In this document: positions 28,061 to 37,645 of the stretch, one piece after another
How the letters are laid out: each line of letters begins with the position of its first letter
Position numbering within the stretch: the first letter of the stretch is position 1
From: Phocaeicola faecalis
GTDB lineage: Bacteria > Bacteroidota > Bacteroidia > Bacteroidales > Bacteroidaceae
NCBI RefSeq assembly: GCF_021730445.1
Contig: NZ_JADNRM010000001.1
Location: 147,848 to 211,847 of the forward strand
Reading direction: 5' to 3'
Length of the DNA stretch: 64,000 nucleotides
The notes under the pieces: model-generated
What the model saw: only the letters and a program-made list of their open reading frames with translations
The model's database searches: none
Told to the model about the DNA's origin: nothing
Made by a program: the position numbers and the translations under genes

Positions 28061-28091
28061 CGAATTTACACATTATTTTCAGCTTTCCAAA
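28061..28091 (-). promoter_or_regulatory. Promoter of the serC operon
   Basis: On the minus strand TTTG (28091-28088), a 19-bp gap and TAAATTCG (28068-28061), one mismatch from the -7 consensus. Confidence 0.55.
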
Positions 28092-28268
28092 AAAAACGCT
28101 AATAAAATTACGATTTTCCACATAATTTTCTTTCAAATTAGCTGAATCTATTTTTCAATGCTTTCATTTTGTAACCTATACCTCCACAAACAATGATTTA
28201 AAGCATATAAAAATAATCTTTTGGAATTATCCGTCCAGTATTAGAAGGAGTAAAATGACAGAATGACA

Positions 28269-29582
28269 CTATTTAGCTTCTTCTATCAGTGTTTTCACAC
28301 CCTTTATTTTCTCATTCTGTATCAAATTAAGTGTTTGTTTTATCTTTTTGCGAGATACAGCGGCAAATGAATAATGGTCTTTCACATCAATGCGCCCGAT
28401 TTCATCTTTATTCAGATTACCTTTTTTAAAGAGAAACCCTACAATATCTATCTTATTGATTTTATCTTTTTTGCCTTTTCCTATATAGATAGTCACAAAT
28501 TCGGGCAACGACGGTTTGGGGGTGACTTCGGGCAAGACAAACTCTTCCGGGGCTCCCTTCAGGTATTCAGGGAGCGTTTCTTCCTGATGAAGTATGATAT
28601 AAGAATTTCCCTCCGCTTCCCAGCGGGCTGTTCGGCCGTTGCGATGAATGTATCCGTCTTCATTGGCCGGGAGATGATAATGAACCACATTTTCTATCTC
28701 GGGAATGTCCAGTCCGCGAGCGGCAAGATCGGTGGAAATCAAGACATGGCAACTGCCGTTACGGAATTTATACAATGAGCGTTCACGGTCGTCCTGTTCC
28801 ATACCGCCATGAAAAATACCGCATTGGAACTTCTTGGATTGAAGATACTTCCCTACCCGCTCCACGCTTTCACGATGATTGCAAAACACTAATGTAGAGC
28901 GGCTGCCCAATGTGCACAGCAATTTATACAATGTTTCCAGTTTATCTTTTCCGGGAGACAGCACTTTATACAGATGCAGGCGCTGCACTGTTTGTTCTTC
29001 GGCATTCAAGAAATTCAGCTTAATCGTTTTATTCAGGCCCGTAAATTGAGGAATCTCCTCTGCATCGGTAGCCGAAAGCAAGAAACGTCGCTCCAAATGG
29101 GGCAACTGCCCGATAACGGTAGCCATTTCCTCTTGAAAGCCAAATTCCAGACATTTATCAAATTCATCAATGACTAATGTAGTTACTGTTTCCGCATCAA
29201 TATTTTGCTTCGAAAGGTGGTCGTTCATACGTCCCGGAGTACCGATAATGACGGAAGGCTGTACTCCCTTGATAGTGCGGTGCTCTTCCATGGCAGGGCG
29301 TCCGCCATAGCAGCTCACAGCCTTAAAAGGGGTATTCATGGATTTGAACACCTGGTCTATCTGCAAAGCCAGTTCGCGGGAAGGGACAAGCACTATGGCC
29401 TGTACGCCTTTCACGTCAGGCTTCAAGCTCTGCAACAAGGGCAACAGATAGGCCAAAGTCTTGCCGGAGCCTGTAGGCGACAAGAGAATTAAATCTTTTC
29501 CTTCTTTCCAAGTATCTATAGCTGCCACCTGCATTGCATTAAGCTGCTCAATCTTTAAATTTGTCAGTATATTCTTAATCAT
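28269..29582 (-). CDS. dbpA: DEAD-box RNA helicase with DbpA-type RNA-binding domain
   Basis: 437 residues. Motifs I 'SPTGSGKTLAYLLP', Ia 'PSRELALQ', II 'VIDEFDKC' (DEFD in place of DEAD), III 'SATD', V 'STDLAARGLDIP' and VI 'YIHRNGRTAR' are present. The last 75 residues ('VTIYIGKGKKDKI...VDIVGFLF' type) form a DbpA RNA-binding domain, which in Escherichia coli DbpA targets 23S rRNA hairpin 92. A role in large-subunit assembly is likely. It ends 3 bp after the next lipoprotein gene's frame begins downstream, so spacing is tight. Confidence 0.88.
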   Translation of the reverse strand: MIKNILTNLKIEQLNAMQVAAIDTWKEGKDLILLSPTGSGKTLAYLLPLLQSLKPDVKGVQAIVLVPSRELALQIDQVFKSMNTPFKAVSCYGGRPAMEEHRTIKGVQPSVIIGTPGRMNDHLSKQNIDAETVTTLVIDEFDKCLEFGFQEEMATVIGQLPHLERRFLLSATDAEEIPQFTGLNKTIKLNFLNAEEQTVQRLHLYKVLSPGKDKLETLYKLLCTLGSRSTLVFCNHRESVERVGKYLQSKKFQCGIFHGGMEQDDRERSLYKFRNGSCHVLISTDLAARGLDIPEIENVVHYHLPANEDGYIHRNGRTARWEAEGNSYIILHQEETLPEYLKGAPEEFVLPEVTPKPSLPEFVTIYIGKGKKDKINKIDIVGFLFKKGNLNKDEIGRIDVKDHYSFAAVSRKKIKQTLNLIQNEKIKGVKTLIEEAK

Positions 29583-29584
29583 AA

Positions 29585-30688
29585 TTAATCCAATTGATAA
29601 ACCACCAGCGGGTCGTCATTATAATAAGTAGACAGCACCAAACGGTTCGTTTTTTCATCAAGAACCGTATATACGCTAAAGTCATTCAACTTATACTTTT
29701 TGACAGGATTCCCATTCCAGTCGTATTTCTCAATGTACATATAATGCTTTCCTTTGTTGTTTTCTGCCGCCACTACATAAGGGGTTCTTCCCGAATATGT
29801 GATATATACATAGTCGCGAGTGGGAAGTACCTGCATATAATATGTTACATTAGCATCCAAACCATCAGTAATGTGCAGCGTTCCTTCGTCAAAACCGGAT
29901 TGCTCAAAGTTGAGGGTACGCTCCGCATTACTGTCCAAGTCCATGAACTTTATAATCTTGGCATATTTATATGCATAAACCATTCGGTTACGCACCGGGT
30001 TAATGCCGAGGCAACCGGTGGCCGGCATCTTTTTTGCTTGTTTCAAGGTTATGTTCCTTATTTCTTCCGTTCTGACGGAATCGTCCTCTAAAGTAACCCG
30101 ATATATTTTTCGTCCTTTAGGATAGACGAAGCTATTCTTGCCGGCAGCATAGATATGCTCAATATAGTCCCACATAGACTTTGAGTTATGTATCTTTTGT
30201 ATCGGATGTATTTCCAACTTTTCGTCAAGTCCGTAAAGCATTCCTTTAGGCCGTTCGAACAAATAGCACAAATAGTCAGGATTGAGTGAAGCTATCACAT
30301 AAGGTGCAATAAACTCATCCGGTCCGTTACCACTCCTTCCGACGGTTTTTATGTAAGTAAACTCAGGGTAACGGAATATATAGAACGGTGCATTCCGGCT
30401 TTGCATAATCATCAGACTGTCCTTTATCACCATATTTGGAGAAGTAGGTTTAAAAATAAACGTATCCGGTTCCACTATATGGGTTCCCTGCAGTTCCACC
30501 ACTTCACCGAAAGGTTCCTTGTCTTTCAGAAAGACTTCGCCTTCTTCCAACGGAGGAAGTGCTACTATCTTTTCTTCCACAATACTGTCGGCAGCAGGTG
30601 TTTCCTGAGGTTCTGCCGCATTGTTCTTTTTTCCGCCGCAAGCTGCCAGGCTTAAACAAAGAATAGAACAGATAAATACTTGTTTCAT
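29585..30688 (-). CDS. BF3164-like lipoprotein with beta-propeller-type body
   Basis: 367 residues from ATG 30688; the signal peptide ends in lipobox 'LAAC' followed by Gly-Gly and lysines. The body shows repeated short strands ('FYIFRYPEFTYIKTVGRSGNGPDEF', partly quoted) found in the BF3164-type lipoproteins of Bacteroides, which resemble 6-bladed propellers. Function unknown. It lies 2 bp upstream of the DEAD-box helicase gene on the same strand. Confidence 0.8.
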   Translation of the reverse strand: MKQVFICSILCLSLAACGGKKNNAAEPQETPAADSIVEEKIVALPPLEEGEVFLKDKEPFGEVVELQGTHIVEPDTFIFKPTSPNMVIKDSLMIMQSRNAPFYIFRYPEFTYIKTVGRSGNGPDEFIAPYVIASLNPDYLCYLFERPKGMLYGLDEKLEIHPIQKIHNSKSMWDYIEHIYAAGKNSFVYPKGRKIYRVTLEDDSVRTEEIRNITLKQAKKMPATGCLGINPVRNRMVYAYKYAKIIKFMDLDSNAERTLNFEQSGFDEGTLHITDGLDANVTYYMQVLPTRDYVYITYSGRTPYVVAAENNKGKHYMYIEKYDWNGNPVKKYKLNDFSVYTVLDEKTNRLVLSTYYNDDPLVVYQLD

Positions 30689-30719
30689 AATATAATAGAT
30701 ATAGGGCTTGGAATGGGAC

Positions 30720-30824
30720 TTACAGATTCTCCAGCCACTTCTTACCGGACTTAGTATAAAGCCATAGCAAAAAAACGACTCCAATAACACTCCCTATTAT
30801 ATAGGTCATAGCAAGCATATCCAT
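30720..30824 (-). CDS. 34-residue membrane protein
   Basis: ATG 30824 opens a 34-codon frame ending at TAA 30722-30720. The product (MDMLAMTYIIGSVIGVVFLL, then WLYTKSGKKWLENL) is a single membrane helix with a basic tail. A perfect AGGAGG lies 5 nt before the ATG, unusual for this genus and strong support for translation. It begins 9 bp after the stop codon of the 80-residue membrane protein at 30834-31076, so both are probably one operon. Function unknown. Confidence 0.65.
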   Translation of the reverse strand: MDMLAMTYIIGSVIGVVFLLWLYTKSGKKWLENL

Positions 30825-30833
30825 AAAGACCTC

Positions 30834-31076
30834 CTATTTTAAAATTTTATTTCCAATCATGACAAATACTATAGTAAAAGCTACACCTCCGACAAAAACA
30901 GACCACGCTACATTATTGTTCACATTAGCCGATAAAGGTGTAATCCAACTGACAAAGAGACCTGCAAACGCCAGTTTTGCCAAATCAAAGAAAAACTTTC
31001 CGAGCGTTTCACGCCTTATTTTATCTTTTTCCTTGAATTCTCTCTTTATTTCTTGTTGTTCATTCCAATTGCCCAT
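30834..31076 (-). CDS. Small membrane protein, 80 residues
   Basis: A charged N-terminal segment ('NEQQEIKREFKEKDKIRRE') is followed by two hydrophobic helices ('LAKLAFAGLFVSWI' and 'VFVGGVAFTIVFVMIG'). This looks like a short conserved Bacteroidales membrane family (possibly DUF6722; not verified). No motif gives a function. Probably translated together with the 34-residue protein downstream. Confidence 0.7.
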   Translation of the reverse strand: MGNWNEQQEIKREFKEKDKIRRETLGKFFFDLAKLAFAGLFVSWITPLSANVNNNVAWSVFVGGVAFTIVFVMIGNKILK

Positions 31077-31252
31077 ATTGTATTTTCCCTTCGTAAGGCA
31101 AAGATAAATATTTTATTTGTAATCACGGATATAATGCCGGATTTTATTCTTTCCCCTTCATCAGGCTCGTGATGATGATGCTCCGATGGATAAGAGTGAC
31201 AGCGGAAGGATTCCGTATTGCATCCTGTAAGTGAACATTCATTATAAAAAAA

Positions 31253-31286
31253 ATAGCAAGTCGCTATATATTAAGCAACTTGCTAT
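31253..31286 (-). terminator. Terminator of the nqr operon
   Basis: ATAGCAAGT (31253-31261) pairs with ACTTGCTAT (31278-31286). On the minus strand the stem is followed by eight T. It lies directly after nqrF. Confidence 0.8.
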
Positions 31287-31329
31287 CTCTTTTTAGATTA
31301 TCTTTTTACTCCTTTACGGAGTCTGAACA

Positions 31330-32604
31330 TTATCCTCCGAAATTGTCATACATGATGGAAGCAGGCTCAACACCCAGACTATCCAGCATCTTAACGACTG
31401 CGTTAGACATCGGGCCGGGACCACACATGTAGTATTCGATATCTTCAGGAGCTTCATGGTCCTTCAGGTAAGTTTCATACATCACATTGTGAACGAATCC
31501 CGGAGTATACTTCACGCCTGCTGCATCGGCTGCGGGATCCGGACGGTCCAAAGCCAGATGGAAGTGGAAGTTCGGGAAGTCTTTTTCCAACTGCTGGAAG
31601 TCCGGCAGATAGAACACTTCGTTCAGCGCACGTGCACCATAGAAATAGTGCAGTTCGCGGTCTGTAGTATGCAGTGTCTTGGTCATGTGCATAATCTGTG
31701 CACGCAACGGAGCCATACCTGCACCACCGCCGACCCAAATCATTTCCTTCTTCGAGTCGAAAATCGGATGGAAGTCTCCGTAAGGACCACTCATGATTAC
31801 CTTGTCACCCGGTTTCAGCGTGAAAATGTAAGATGAAGCGATACCCGGATTTACATCCATGAAGCCGGGACCTTGATCTTTCGGCTTGAACGGAGGAGTA
31901 GCGATACGCACTGTCAGCATGATACGGTCACCCTCAGCAGGATAGTTGGCCATAGAGTAAGCACGGATAGTGTCTTCCGTATTCTTACATTTCAAGCCGA
32001 ACAGACCGAATTTTTCCCACGCGGGCAGATATTCCGGACCGATAAGGTCTTTGTCGATATCCTTGTTATAGTCCATTTCAAATTTAGGAATCTTAATCTG
32101 AGCGTATGAACCCGGAACGAAGTCCATGTGTTCGCCCTTCGGCAGAGCTACGATGAACTCTTTGATGAAAGTAGCCACGTTCTTGTTGCTGATTACTTCA
32201 CATTCCCATTCCTTCACACCCATTACAGACTCATCAATCTTGATGCCCAAGTCACCTTTCACTTTCACCTGGCAACCCAGACGCCAGTGGTCCTGTTGTT
32301 GTTTACGGCTGAAATGTCCCTTTTCAGAAGGAAGGATTTCGCCACCTCCTTCTACAACCTGACATTTACATTGACCGCAAGAACCCTTACCACCACAAGC
32401 CGATGACAGGTAAATGCCGTTAACAGACAGCGTGTTCAGCAAGGTCGAACCTTGTTCCACTTCCAGTTCTTTCTCTCCATTGATAGTCAGTTTCACCTTG
32501 CCGCTCGGAGTCAAATATCCTTTGGCAACAAGCAAAATCACAACAAGCAGAATAATAATTCCAAGGAATACTCCAATACTTGCTAATATTAAATTCATAT
32601 CCAT
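31330..32604 (-). CDS. nqrF: Na+-translocating NADH:quinone reductase subunit F
   Basis: 424 residues. One N-terminal membrane helix, then a 2Fe-2S ferredoxin domain with Cys ligands in 'CGGKGSCGQCKC' (about 70-80) and a further Cys in 'RLGCQVKV'. The FAD domain has 'RAYSMANYP' and the NADH domain 'GGGAGMAPLRA' and 'CGPGPMSNAV'. This subunit takes electrons from NADH into the pump. Last gene of nqrABCDEF. Confidence 0.97.
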   Translation of the reverse strand: MDMNLILASIGVFLGIIILLVVILLVAKGYLTPSGKVKLTINGEKELEVEQGSTLLNTLSVNGIYLSSACGGKGSCGQCKCQVVEGGGEILPSEKGHFSRKQQQDHWRLGCQVKVKGDLGIKIDESVMGVKEWECEVISNKNVATFIKEFIVALPKGEHMDFVPGSYAQIKIPKFEMDYNKDIDKDLIGPEYLPAWEKFGLFGLKCKNTEDTIRAYSMANYPAEGDRIMLTVRIATPPFKPKDQGPGFMDVNPGIASSYIFTLKPGDKVIMSGPYGDFHPIFDSKKEMIWVGGGAGMAPLRAQIMHMTKTLHTTDRELHYFYGARALNEVFYLPDFQQLEKDFPNFHFHLALDRPDPAADAAGVKYTPGFVHNVMYETYLKDHEAPEDIEYYMCGPGPMSNAVVKMLDSLGVEPASIMYDNFGG

Positions 32605-32622
32605 TGTCTTATTCCTTTCCTT

Positions 32623-33219
32623 TTAGATTTTCAAACCAGAGAAACACATAAATGCCATTGCCATCAAACCTACCGTGATAAAAGTGATACCCAAACCTTT
32701 CAGAGGAGCGGGAACATCAGAGTAAGCCATCTTTTCGCGAATAGCAGCCAGGCCGATGATAGCCAACGCCCAACCGATACCTGAGCCTAAAGCGTAAGTC
32801 GTAGCTTCACCCACATTGATGAAGTGACGTTGCTGCATAAACAAAGAGGCACCCATGATGGCACAGTTTACAGCAATCAACGGAAGGAAGATACCTAATG
32901 ATGCATAAAGTGAGGGGCTGAAACGTTCTACAATCATTTCCACCAACTGTACGATAGCGGCAATAACGGCGATAAACAGGATAAAGCTCAAGAAACCGAG
33001 GTCTACTCCATCAATCAACGCATTGGGCGCCAATACATAGTTTTCCAGCAGATAGTTCACCGGCAAAGTTACAATCAACACGAAAGTAACGGCTGCACCC
33101 AGACCTACGGCTGTCTTTACGTTCTTCGATACTGCCAGGTAAGAACACATCCCCAGGAAGTATGCGAAAATCATATTGTCCACAAAGATGGACTTTACAA
33201 ACAAACTTAAATATTCCAT
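32623..33219 (-). CDS. nqrE: Na+-translocating NADH:quinone reductase subunit E
   Basis: 198 residues with about six membrane helices; start '[20 protein letters not shown]' is the usual NqrE opening. Cys in '[12 protein letters not shown]' and '[11 protein letters not shown]' match the iron-site cysteines shared with NqrD. Integral part of the sodium pump. Confidence 0.96.
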   Translation of the reverse strand: MEYLSLFVKSIFVDNMIFAYFLGMCSYLAVSKNVKTAVGLGAAVTFVLIVTLPVNYLLENYVLAPNALIDGVDLGFLSFILFIAVIAAIVQLVEMIVERFSPSLYASLGIFLPLIAVNCAIMGASLFMQQRHFINVGEATTYALGSGIGWALAIIGLAAIREKMAYSDVPAPLKGLGITFITVGLMAMAFMCFSGLKI

Positions 33220-33243
33220 ATTCTTTTCGTTTTATAACGGGGA

Positions 33244-33882
33244 TTAATTATTACTTTCCTGCAATTCTTTGTGTTTTGCACGTTGGTACCAAATGATACA
33301 AGCACAGATAATCAACGCCATAGGAGGCATCAACATCAGACCGTTGTTCAAATAGCCCAAGTCATAAACAGCCTGCGGGATAACCTGGAAACCGAACAGT
33401 GTGCCTGCGCCCAGCAGTTCGCGGAAGAATGCCACGATAATCAGGATTTTGGCATAGCCCAATCCGTTACCGATACCATCCAGGAATGACTCCCAAGGAC
33501 CGTTCATCATTGCAAATGCTTCCAAACGTCCCATCAGGATACAGTTTGTAATAATCAAACCTACATATACAGAAAGCTGTACACTTACATCGTATGCGAA
33601 TGCTTTCAAAACTTCACTAACGATAGTTACCAATGCGGCAACCACTACCAACTGCACGATGATACGGATACGGTTAGGAATGGTGTTACGCAGCAAAGAG
33701 ATAACAAAGTTTGAGAAGGCTGTAATAATGGTTACAGAAAGACCCATCACGATAGCCGGTTCCAACTGAGCCGTTACAGCCAGTGCAGAACAGATACCGA
33801 GCACCTGTACGGTTACAGGGTTGTTCAAACCCAGCGGAGTGAAAAGAACTTCTCTATTCTTTTTAGAAAATAATGCGCTCAT
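33244..33882 (-). CDS. nqrD: Na+-translocating NADH:quinone reductase subunit D
   Basis: 212 residues with about six membrane helices. Cys residues in 'VLGICSALAVT' and 'IITNCILMGR' correspond to the intramembrane iron ligands. The sequence is homologous to NqrE in inverted topology, as is usual. Located between nqrC and nqrE with short gaps. Confidence 0.96.
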   Translation of the reverse strand: MSALFSKKNREVLFTPLGLNNPVTVQVLGICSALAVTAQLEPAIVMGLSVTIITAFSNFVISLLRNTIPNRIRIIVQLVVVAALVTIVSEVLKAFAYDVSVQLSVYVGLIITNCILMGRLEAFAMMNGPWESFLDGIGNGLGYAKILIIVAFFRELLGAGTLFGFQVIPQAVYDLGYLNNGLMLMPPMALIICACIIWYQRAKHKELQESNN

Positions 33883-33900
33883 ATTCTATTTTTCCTCCTC

Positions 33901-34575
33901 TTATTTATTAGTTAAAAATGAATTGTACATGCTCAGGCAATCCTTAATCATCGCATCTACACCCTTAGAAGTGATAGTACCACCTGAGATACCGTCTACC
34001 TGATAGTCGGGTTTTGCCACCTTGCCGTGTTTTTCAACACCCAAAGCCACAGCACCGTTTTCCATTACGTGCTTGCCCAGGAACTGGTCCTGAAATTTAG
34101 TAGTGGTGATTTCTGCACCCAGACCCGGAGTTTCACCGGCATGTGAGAAGTAAACACCATACACAGTATCTTTATCTTGGTCTAATGCAATATATCCCCA
34201 GATAGGGCCCCAAAGTCCGGCACCGTAAATAGGAAGCACATATTTGGTCTGACCATCCACATCGCAAACAAACACATGAAGGCGTCCGTTAGCGATTTCA
34301 CCTTTATAAGAAGTTTGAAAAGCAGCATCGTTCTTTACTAAAGAACCGTCGGCCTGCATCAAATCGTCTTCTTTCACATATTTATCATATTCCGCATTCA
34401 CGTCTTTTACGTCATAAACGTTCAGAGCAGCCAGAATTTGTTTCTTTGTGTCCTGTTCTACATTCTGGTACTGTTTTTCCTTCAGCGAAGAAGAAACGAA
34501 TGCCAGCAGGAATGCTACGACAACAACCATTATCGAAGCATAGATGATAGTATAACTATTACTATTGGTATTCAT
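33901..34575 (-). CDS. nqrC: Na+-translocating NADH:quinone reductase subunit C
   Basis: 224 residues. One N-terminal membrane helix ('IIYASIMVVVVAFLLAFVSS') anchors a periplasmic FMN domain. The FMN is attached to a Thr near residue 200 in 'GISGGTITSKGV'; the usual SGAT motif reads SGGT here. 14 bp downstream of nqrB. Confidence 0.96.
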   Translation of the reverse strand: MNTNSNSYTIIYASIMVVVVAFLLAFVSSSLKEKQYQNVEQDTKKQILAALNVYDVKDVNAEYDKYVKEDDLMQADGSLVKNDAAFQTSYKGEIANGRLHVFVCDVDGQTKYVLPIYGAGLWGPIWGYIALDQDKDTVYGVYFSHAGETPGLGAEITTTKFQDQFLGKHVMENGAVALGVEKHGKVAKPDYQVDGISGGTITSKGVDAMIKDCLSMYNSFLTNK

Positions 34576-34588
34576 AATGTCCGATATT

Positions 34589-35797
34589 TTAGTTGTTAGT
34601 TGATTTTAATCTGTTTTCGCGGGCTGTAATGTTCTTCTGTACGATACAGTAGTCAATCAGCGGAGCGAAGATGTTCATCAGCAGGATGGCAAGCATCATA
34701 CCTTCGGGGTAACCCGGATTCAATACACGGATAACGATAGCCATCACACCGATTAAGAAACCATAGATGAACTTACCTTTTTCCGTACGTGCAGAGGTTA
34801 CAGGGTCGGTAGCCATAAACACAGCACCGAAGCAGAAACCGCCCAATACGATGTGTTCGTACCATGGCAACTGAGCCATCATGTTATCGGTAGAACCGAA
34901 TACATTGAAAATCAGTCCCATCACGATACCACCGGCGAAGACTGAAAACATGGTCTTCCAACTTGCCACACCTGTCCACAACAGGATGATAGCACCCAGT
35001 GCGATAGCGATAACGCTGGTCTCGCCGATAGAACCCGGAATCAAACCTACAACCATATCCCACAGTGTAGCAGGACTGCCGTTTACATTAATCAGTTCGC
35101 TTGCACCCGGAGCGGCTGTAGCAGCCTGTCCCAGCATAGTGGCACCGGTAAAGCCGTCCACCACCTGTCCGCCGCCGATACCGAAAATGCTATTGGTGCT
35201 TACCCAAACGGCATCACCCGACATTTTGGCAGGATAAGCGAAGAACAAGAAAGCACGGGTAATCAATGCAGGATTGAAGATATTCATACCTGTACCGCCG
35301 AATACTTCTTTAGCGAAAACTACAGAAAATGCAGTGGCAACGGCCAGAATCCACAATGGACATTCCACCGGAACAATCATCGGAATCAAAAGACCTGAAA
35401 CCAGGAAACCTTCCTGAATTTCTTCGTTCTTCCACTGTGCTATCATAAATTCGATACCCAGACCGACTACGTATGATACGATAATCTTTGGCAATACAGC
35501 CAAGAAACCATAAATGAATTTTTCAAAGAGACCTGCCTCCTGGCCCACTGCCAAGAAGTGCTGGTAACCTACGTTGTACATACCGAACAACAATGCCGGT
35601 ATCAACGCAATAACCACAATCGACATGATACGCTTGCTGTCAATCGCATCATGGATGTGAACTCCTGTTTTCGAGGTGCTGTTGGGAACGAACAAGAATG
35701 TTTCGAAACCGTCGAACACCGAACGAAATGCGTGGAGTTTGCCGCCCTCTTCAAAGTTTGGCTTTATCTTGTCGAGATAATTTCTTAACGCTTTCAT
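34589..35797 (-). CDS. nqrB: Na+-translocating NADH:quinone reductase subunit B
   Basis: 402 residues with about ten membrane helices. The covalent FMN site is the Thr (about 219) in 'GFTGATMLG'. 'FGGTGMNIFNPALITRAFLFF' (partly quoted) and 'ATDPVTSARTEKGKF' are conserved NqrB/RnfD blocks. It forms the main Na+ path with NqrD and NqrE. Confidence 0.97.
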   Translation of the reverse strand: MKALRNYLDKIKPNFEEGGKLHAFRSVFDGFETFLFVPNSTSKTGVHIHDAIDSKRIMSIVVIALIPALLFGMYNVGYQHFLAVGQEAGLFEKFIYGFLAVLPKIIVSYVVGLGIEFMIAQWKNEEIQEGFLVSGLLIPMIVPVECPLWILAVATAFSVVFAKEVFGGTGMNIFNPALITRAFLFFAYPAKMSGDAVWVSTNSIFGIGGGQVVDGFTGATMLGQAATAAPGASELINVNGSPATLWDMVVGLIPGSIGETSVIAIALGAIILLWTGVASWKTMFSVFAGGIVMGLIFNVFGSTDNMMAQLPWYEHIVLGGFCFGAVFMATDPVTSARTEKGKFIYGFLIGVMAIVIRVLNPGYPEGMMLAILLMNIFAPLIDYCIVQKNITARENRLKSTNN

Positions 35798-35825
35798 TAA
35801 CTTTTTATTCTTAGTTTTTAATTAC

Positions 35826-37175
35826 TTAGCACATTTCCTTGCGAAGCATGTCCAGACCTTGGCGCACAATACGTTGCAGCTCCAGTTTAGAAGAGTCTAC
35901 AAACTCGCATACAGCAAAGTCTTCGGGAGCCACTTCGTAAATACCGAGTGCTTCCATACGGTCAATATCGCCGGCAATGATAGCCTTAATTAAATATTCG
36001 GGGAAAATACTCATCGGGAATACTTTGTCATACTCGCCAGACATAATCATGTGGCGTTCGCCGCCTTTGATACGGGCATCCAGCGTGTATTCCTTGTTGC
36101 CGCACAACCAGCTGAAATAACTGCGGTTTGCACTGAACTGGTTGGTACGAGGCATGATGAATCCCAGGAATTCATGCTGGTCATCACCTTCGGGAATTAC
36201 AGTAAGACTTGTAGCACGTGCGCTCAAGTATCCGTTCGGTTTAACGAGTGTACCGGTCAGCACGTTTCCGTTAATGTAGCGTAAATTTGCACCTTCGGTT
36301 ACGCGTCCTGCAAATATATCTGTCAGCAACGCTCCTACTTTCAACTTGCAGTAGGCCGGTTTCTTCACTTCCGAGCCGGTCAATGCAATGGTGCGGGTCA
36401 AGTCTACACGACCTGTATTGAACAAGCGTCCGATGAAGATAACCTCTTCTGCACGAAGCGTCCAAACGGTTTCGCCCTTGTTGATAGGGCTGATGTGGTT
36501 AATCTGAACGCCAACGTTTCCGGCAGGGTTAGGGCCGTCGAAAGCGGTTACAGTCACATTCTTTGCGTTTGTCAGTGCAGGGCTTTTCTGTTCTACGCTG
36601 ATATTCAGATACGTCTTCGCCATTTTAGCCAAAGCATCGAGTCCTGTCTGGAAGTCTTTTTCCTGACCTTTCAGAACGAATTCGAAGTCGGCAGCCAACG
36701 GGTTAGTATCAAATGCAGAAACGAAGATACCTTTTGGCTTGGCATTCGGGTCAGCAACCACGACATACGGACGCTGAATGATGAATGAAAAGAGTCCGGC
36801 TTCGAGCAGGGCAGCCTTTACCTGTTCGCCTGTCATCGTCGAGACATCTTTTTTTCCAAACTCTTCGTAGTCCTGCTCCTTTGCTGCTGCAACGGAGATG
36901 CTAAGGACTTTACGGCGTTCGCCTCTCTCAATGCATGTCACGACACCGCTAACAGGAGAAACGAACTTTACTTCGGGGTGGTTCTTGTCTACAAACAATG
37001 TTCCCCCGGCCATCACATATTCCTGTTCTTTCACCACAACTTTAGGAGTCACGCCATGAAAATCATCGGGCACCAATGCATAGATGTCCGGCTGCTTCAC
37101 GTCGAAAATCTCCTGAGCAGGTTTACCTTTCAGGTTGATGTTCAAGCCTTTGTGTAATTTAATCACATTTGCCAT
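35826..37175 (-). CDS. nqrA: Na+-translocating NADH:quinone reductase subunit A
   Basis: 449 residues, soluble. The opening 'IKLHKGLNINLKGKPAQEI' and the RnfC-like barrel ('GGTLFVDKNHPEVKFVSPVSG', partly quoted) identify NqrA, which helps in quinone binding on the cytoplasmic face. First gene of the operon; its ATG lies about 30 nt after the inferred transcript start. Confidence 0.97.
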   Translation of the reverse strand: MANVIKLHKGLNINLKGKPAQEIFDVKQPDIYALVPDDFHGVTPKVVVKEQEYVMAGGTLFVDKNHPEVKFVSPVSGVVTCIERGERRKVLSISVAAAKEQDYEEFGKKDVSTMTGEQVKAALLEAGLFSFIIQRPYVVVADPNAKPKGIFVSAFDTNPLAADFEFVLKGQEKDFQTGLDALAKMAKTYLNISVEQKSPALTNAKNVTVTAFDGPNPAGNVGVQINHISPINKGETVWTLRAEEVIFIGRLFNTGRVDLTRTIALTGSEVKKPAYCKLKVGALLTDIFAGRVTEGANLRYINGNVLTGTLVKPNGYLSARATSLTVIPEGDDQHEFLGFIMPRTNQFSANRSYFSWLCGNKEYTLDARIKGGERHMIMSGEYDKVFPMSIFPEYLIKAIIAGDIDRMEALGIYEVAPEDFAVCEFVDSSKLELQRIVRQGLDMLRKEMC

Positions 37176-37210
37176 ATTGGGTTATAAAAAATGGTTTTTA
37201 AATTTGAGCG

Positions 37211-37218
37211 CAAAAGTA
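37211..37218 (-). promoter_or_regulatory. -7 element of the nqr operon promoter
   Basis: The minus strand reads TACTTTTG (TAnnTTTG), with a run of T and TTTC about 15-22 bp upstream in place of a clean -33 TTTG. Transcript start would be near 37204. Confidence 0.6.
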
Positions 37219-37342
37219 CAGAAAAAAAATGTGAAAAAAGAAAGAATTGGCGGTTATTATGGAAAAAAATCCGTAATAATATAAACCTGTGTAATTATTG
37301 GCGGCAAAGATGCAAAACACGAAGGCAGGCAGCATCGAAACA

Positions 37343-37452
37343 CACGTACGTACGTGTAGCCTCATGCGTACGTACGTGTGGGCTTATGCGTATATACGTG
37401 TGAGCGCATGCATACGTACGTATCGGCCTTCACGTATATACGTGTTTCCACG
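37343..37452. repeat. Array of five 22-bp direct repeats with palindromic cores (array B)
   Basis: Units start at 37343, 37365, 37387, 37409 and 37431, exact 22-bp period. Cores are ACGTACGTACGT, CGTACGTACG, CGTATATACG, ATACGTACGTAT and ACGTATATACGT, each followed by a GTGTnGsC-like spacer. Unit, period, copy number and strand orientation match array A (11328-11437). It lies upstream of the nqr operon. Confidence 0.9.
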
Positions 37453-37493
37453 TGCCTGCCCACGCTGCAAAAAAATCCCCCACCGTTTCCTTG

Positions 37494-37565
37494 CACAGTT
37501 TCTCCGGCGGTTTCTCTCACAGTTTCTCCGGCGGTTTCTCTCACAGTTTCTCCGGCGGTTTCTCC
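37494..37565. repeat. Three 24-bp tandem repeats
   Basis: Units at 37494, 37518 and 37542 share CACAGTTTCTCC plus GGCGGTTTCTCT; the third differs only in its last base. They are followed by three CGCAGAAT copies (37566, 37578, 37589) about 11-12 bp apart. Non-coding. Confidence 0.85.
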
Positions 37566-37645
37566 CGCAGAATCCTGCGCAGAATTTTCGCAGAATTCTG
37601 CTTTATATATTATATTAATTTATTATATATAATATATATTCTCCG

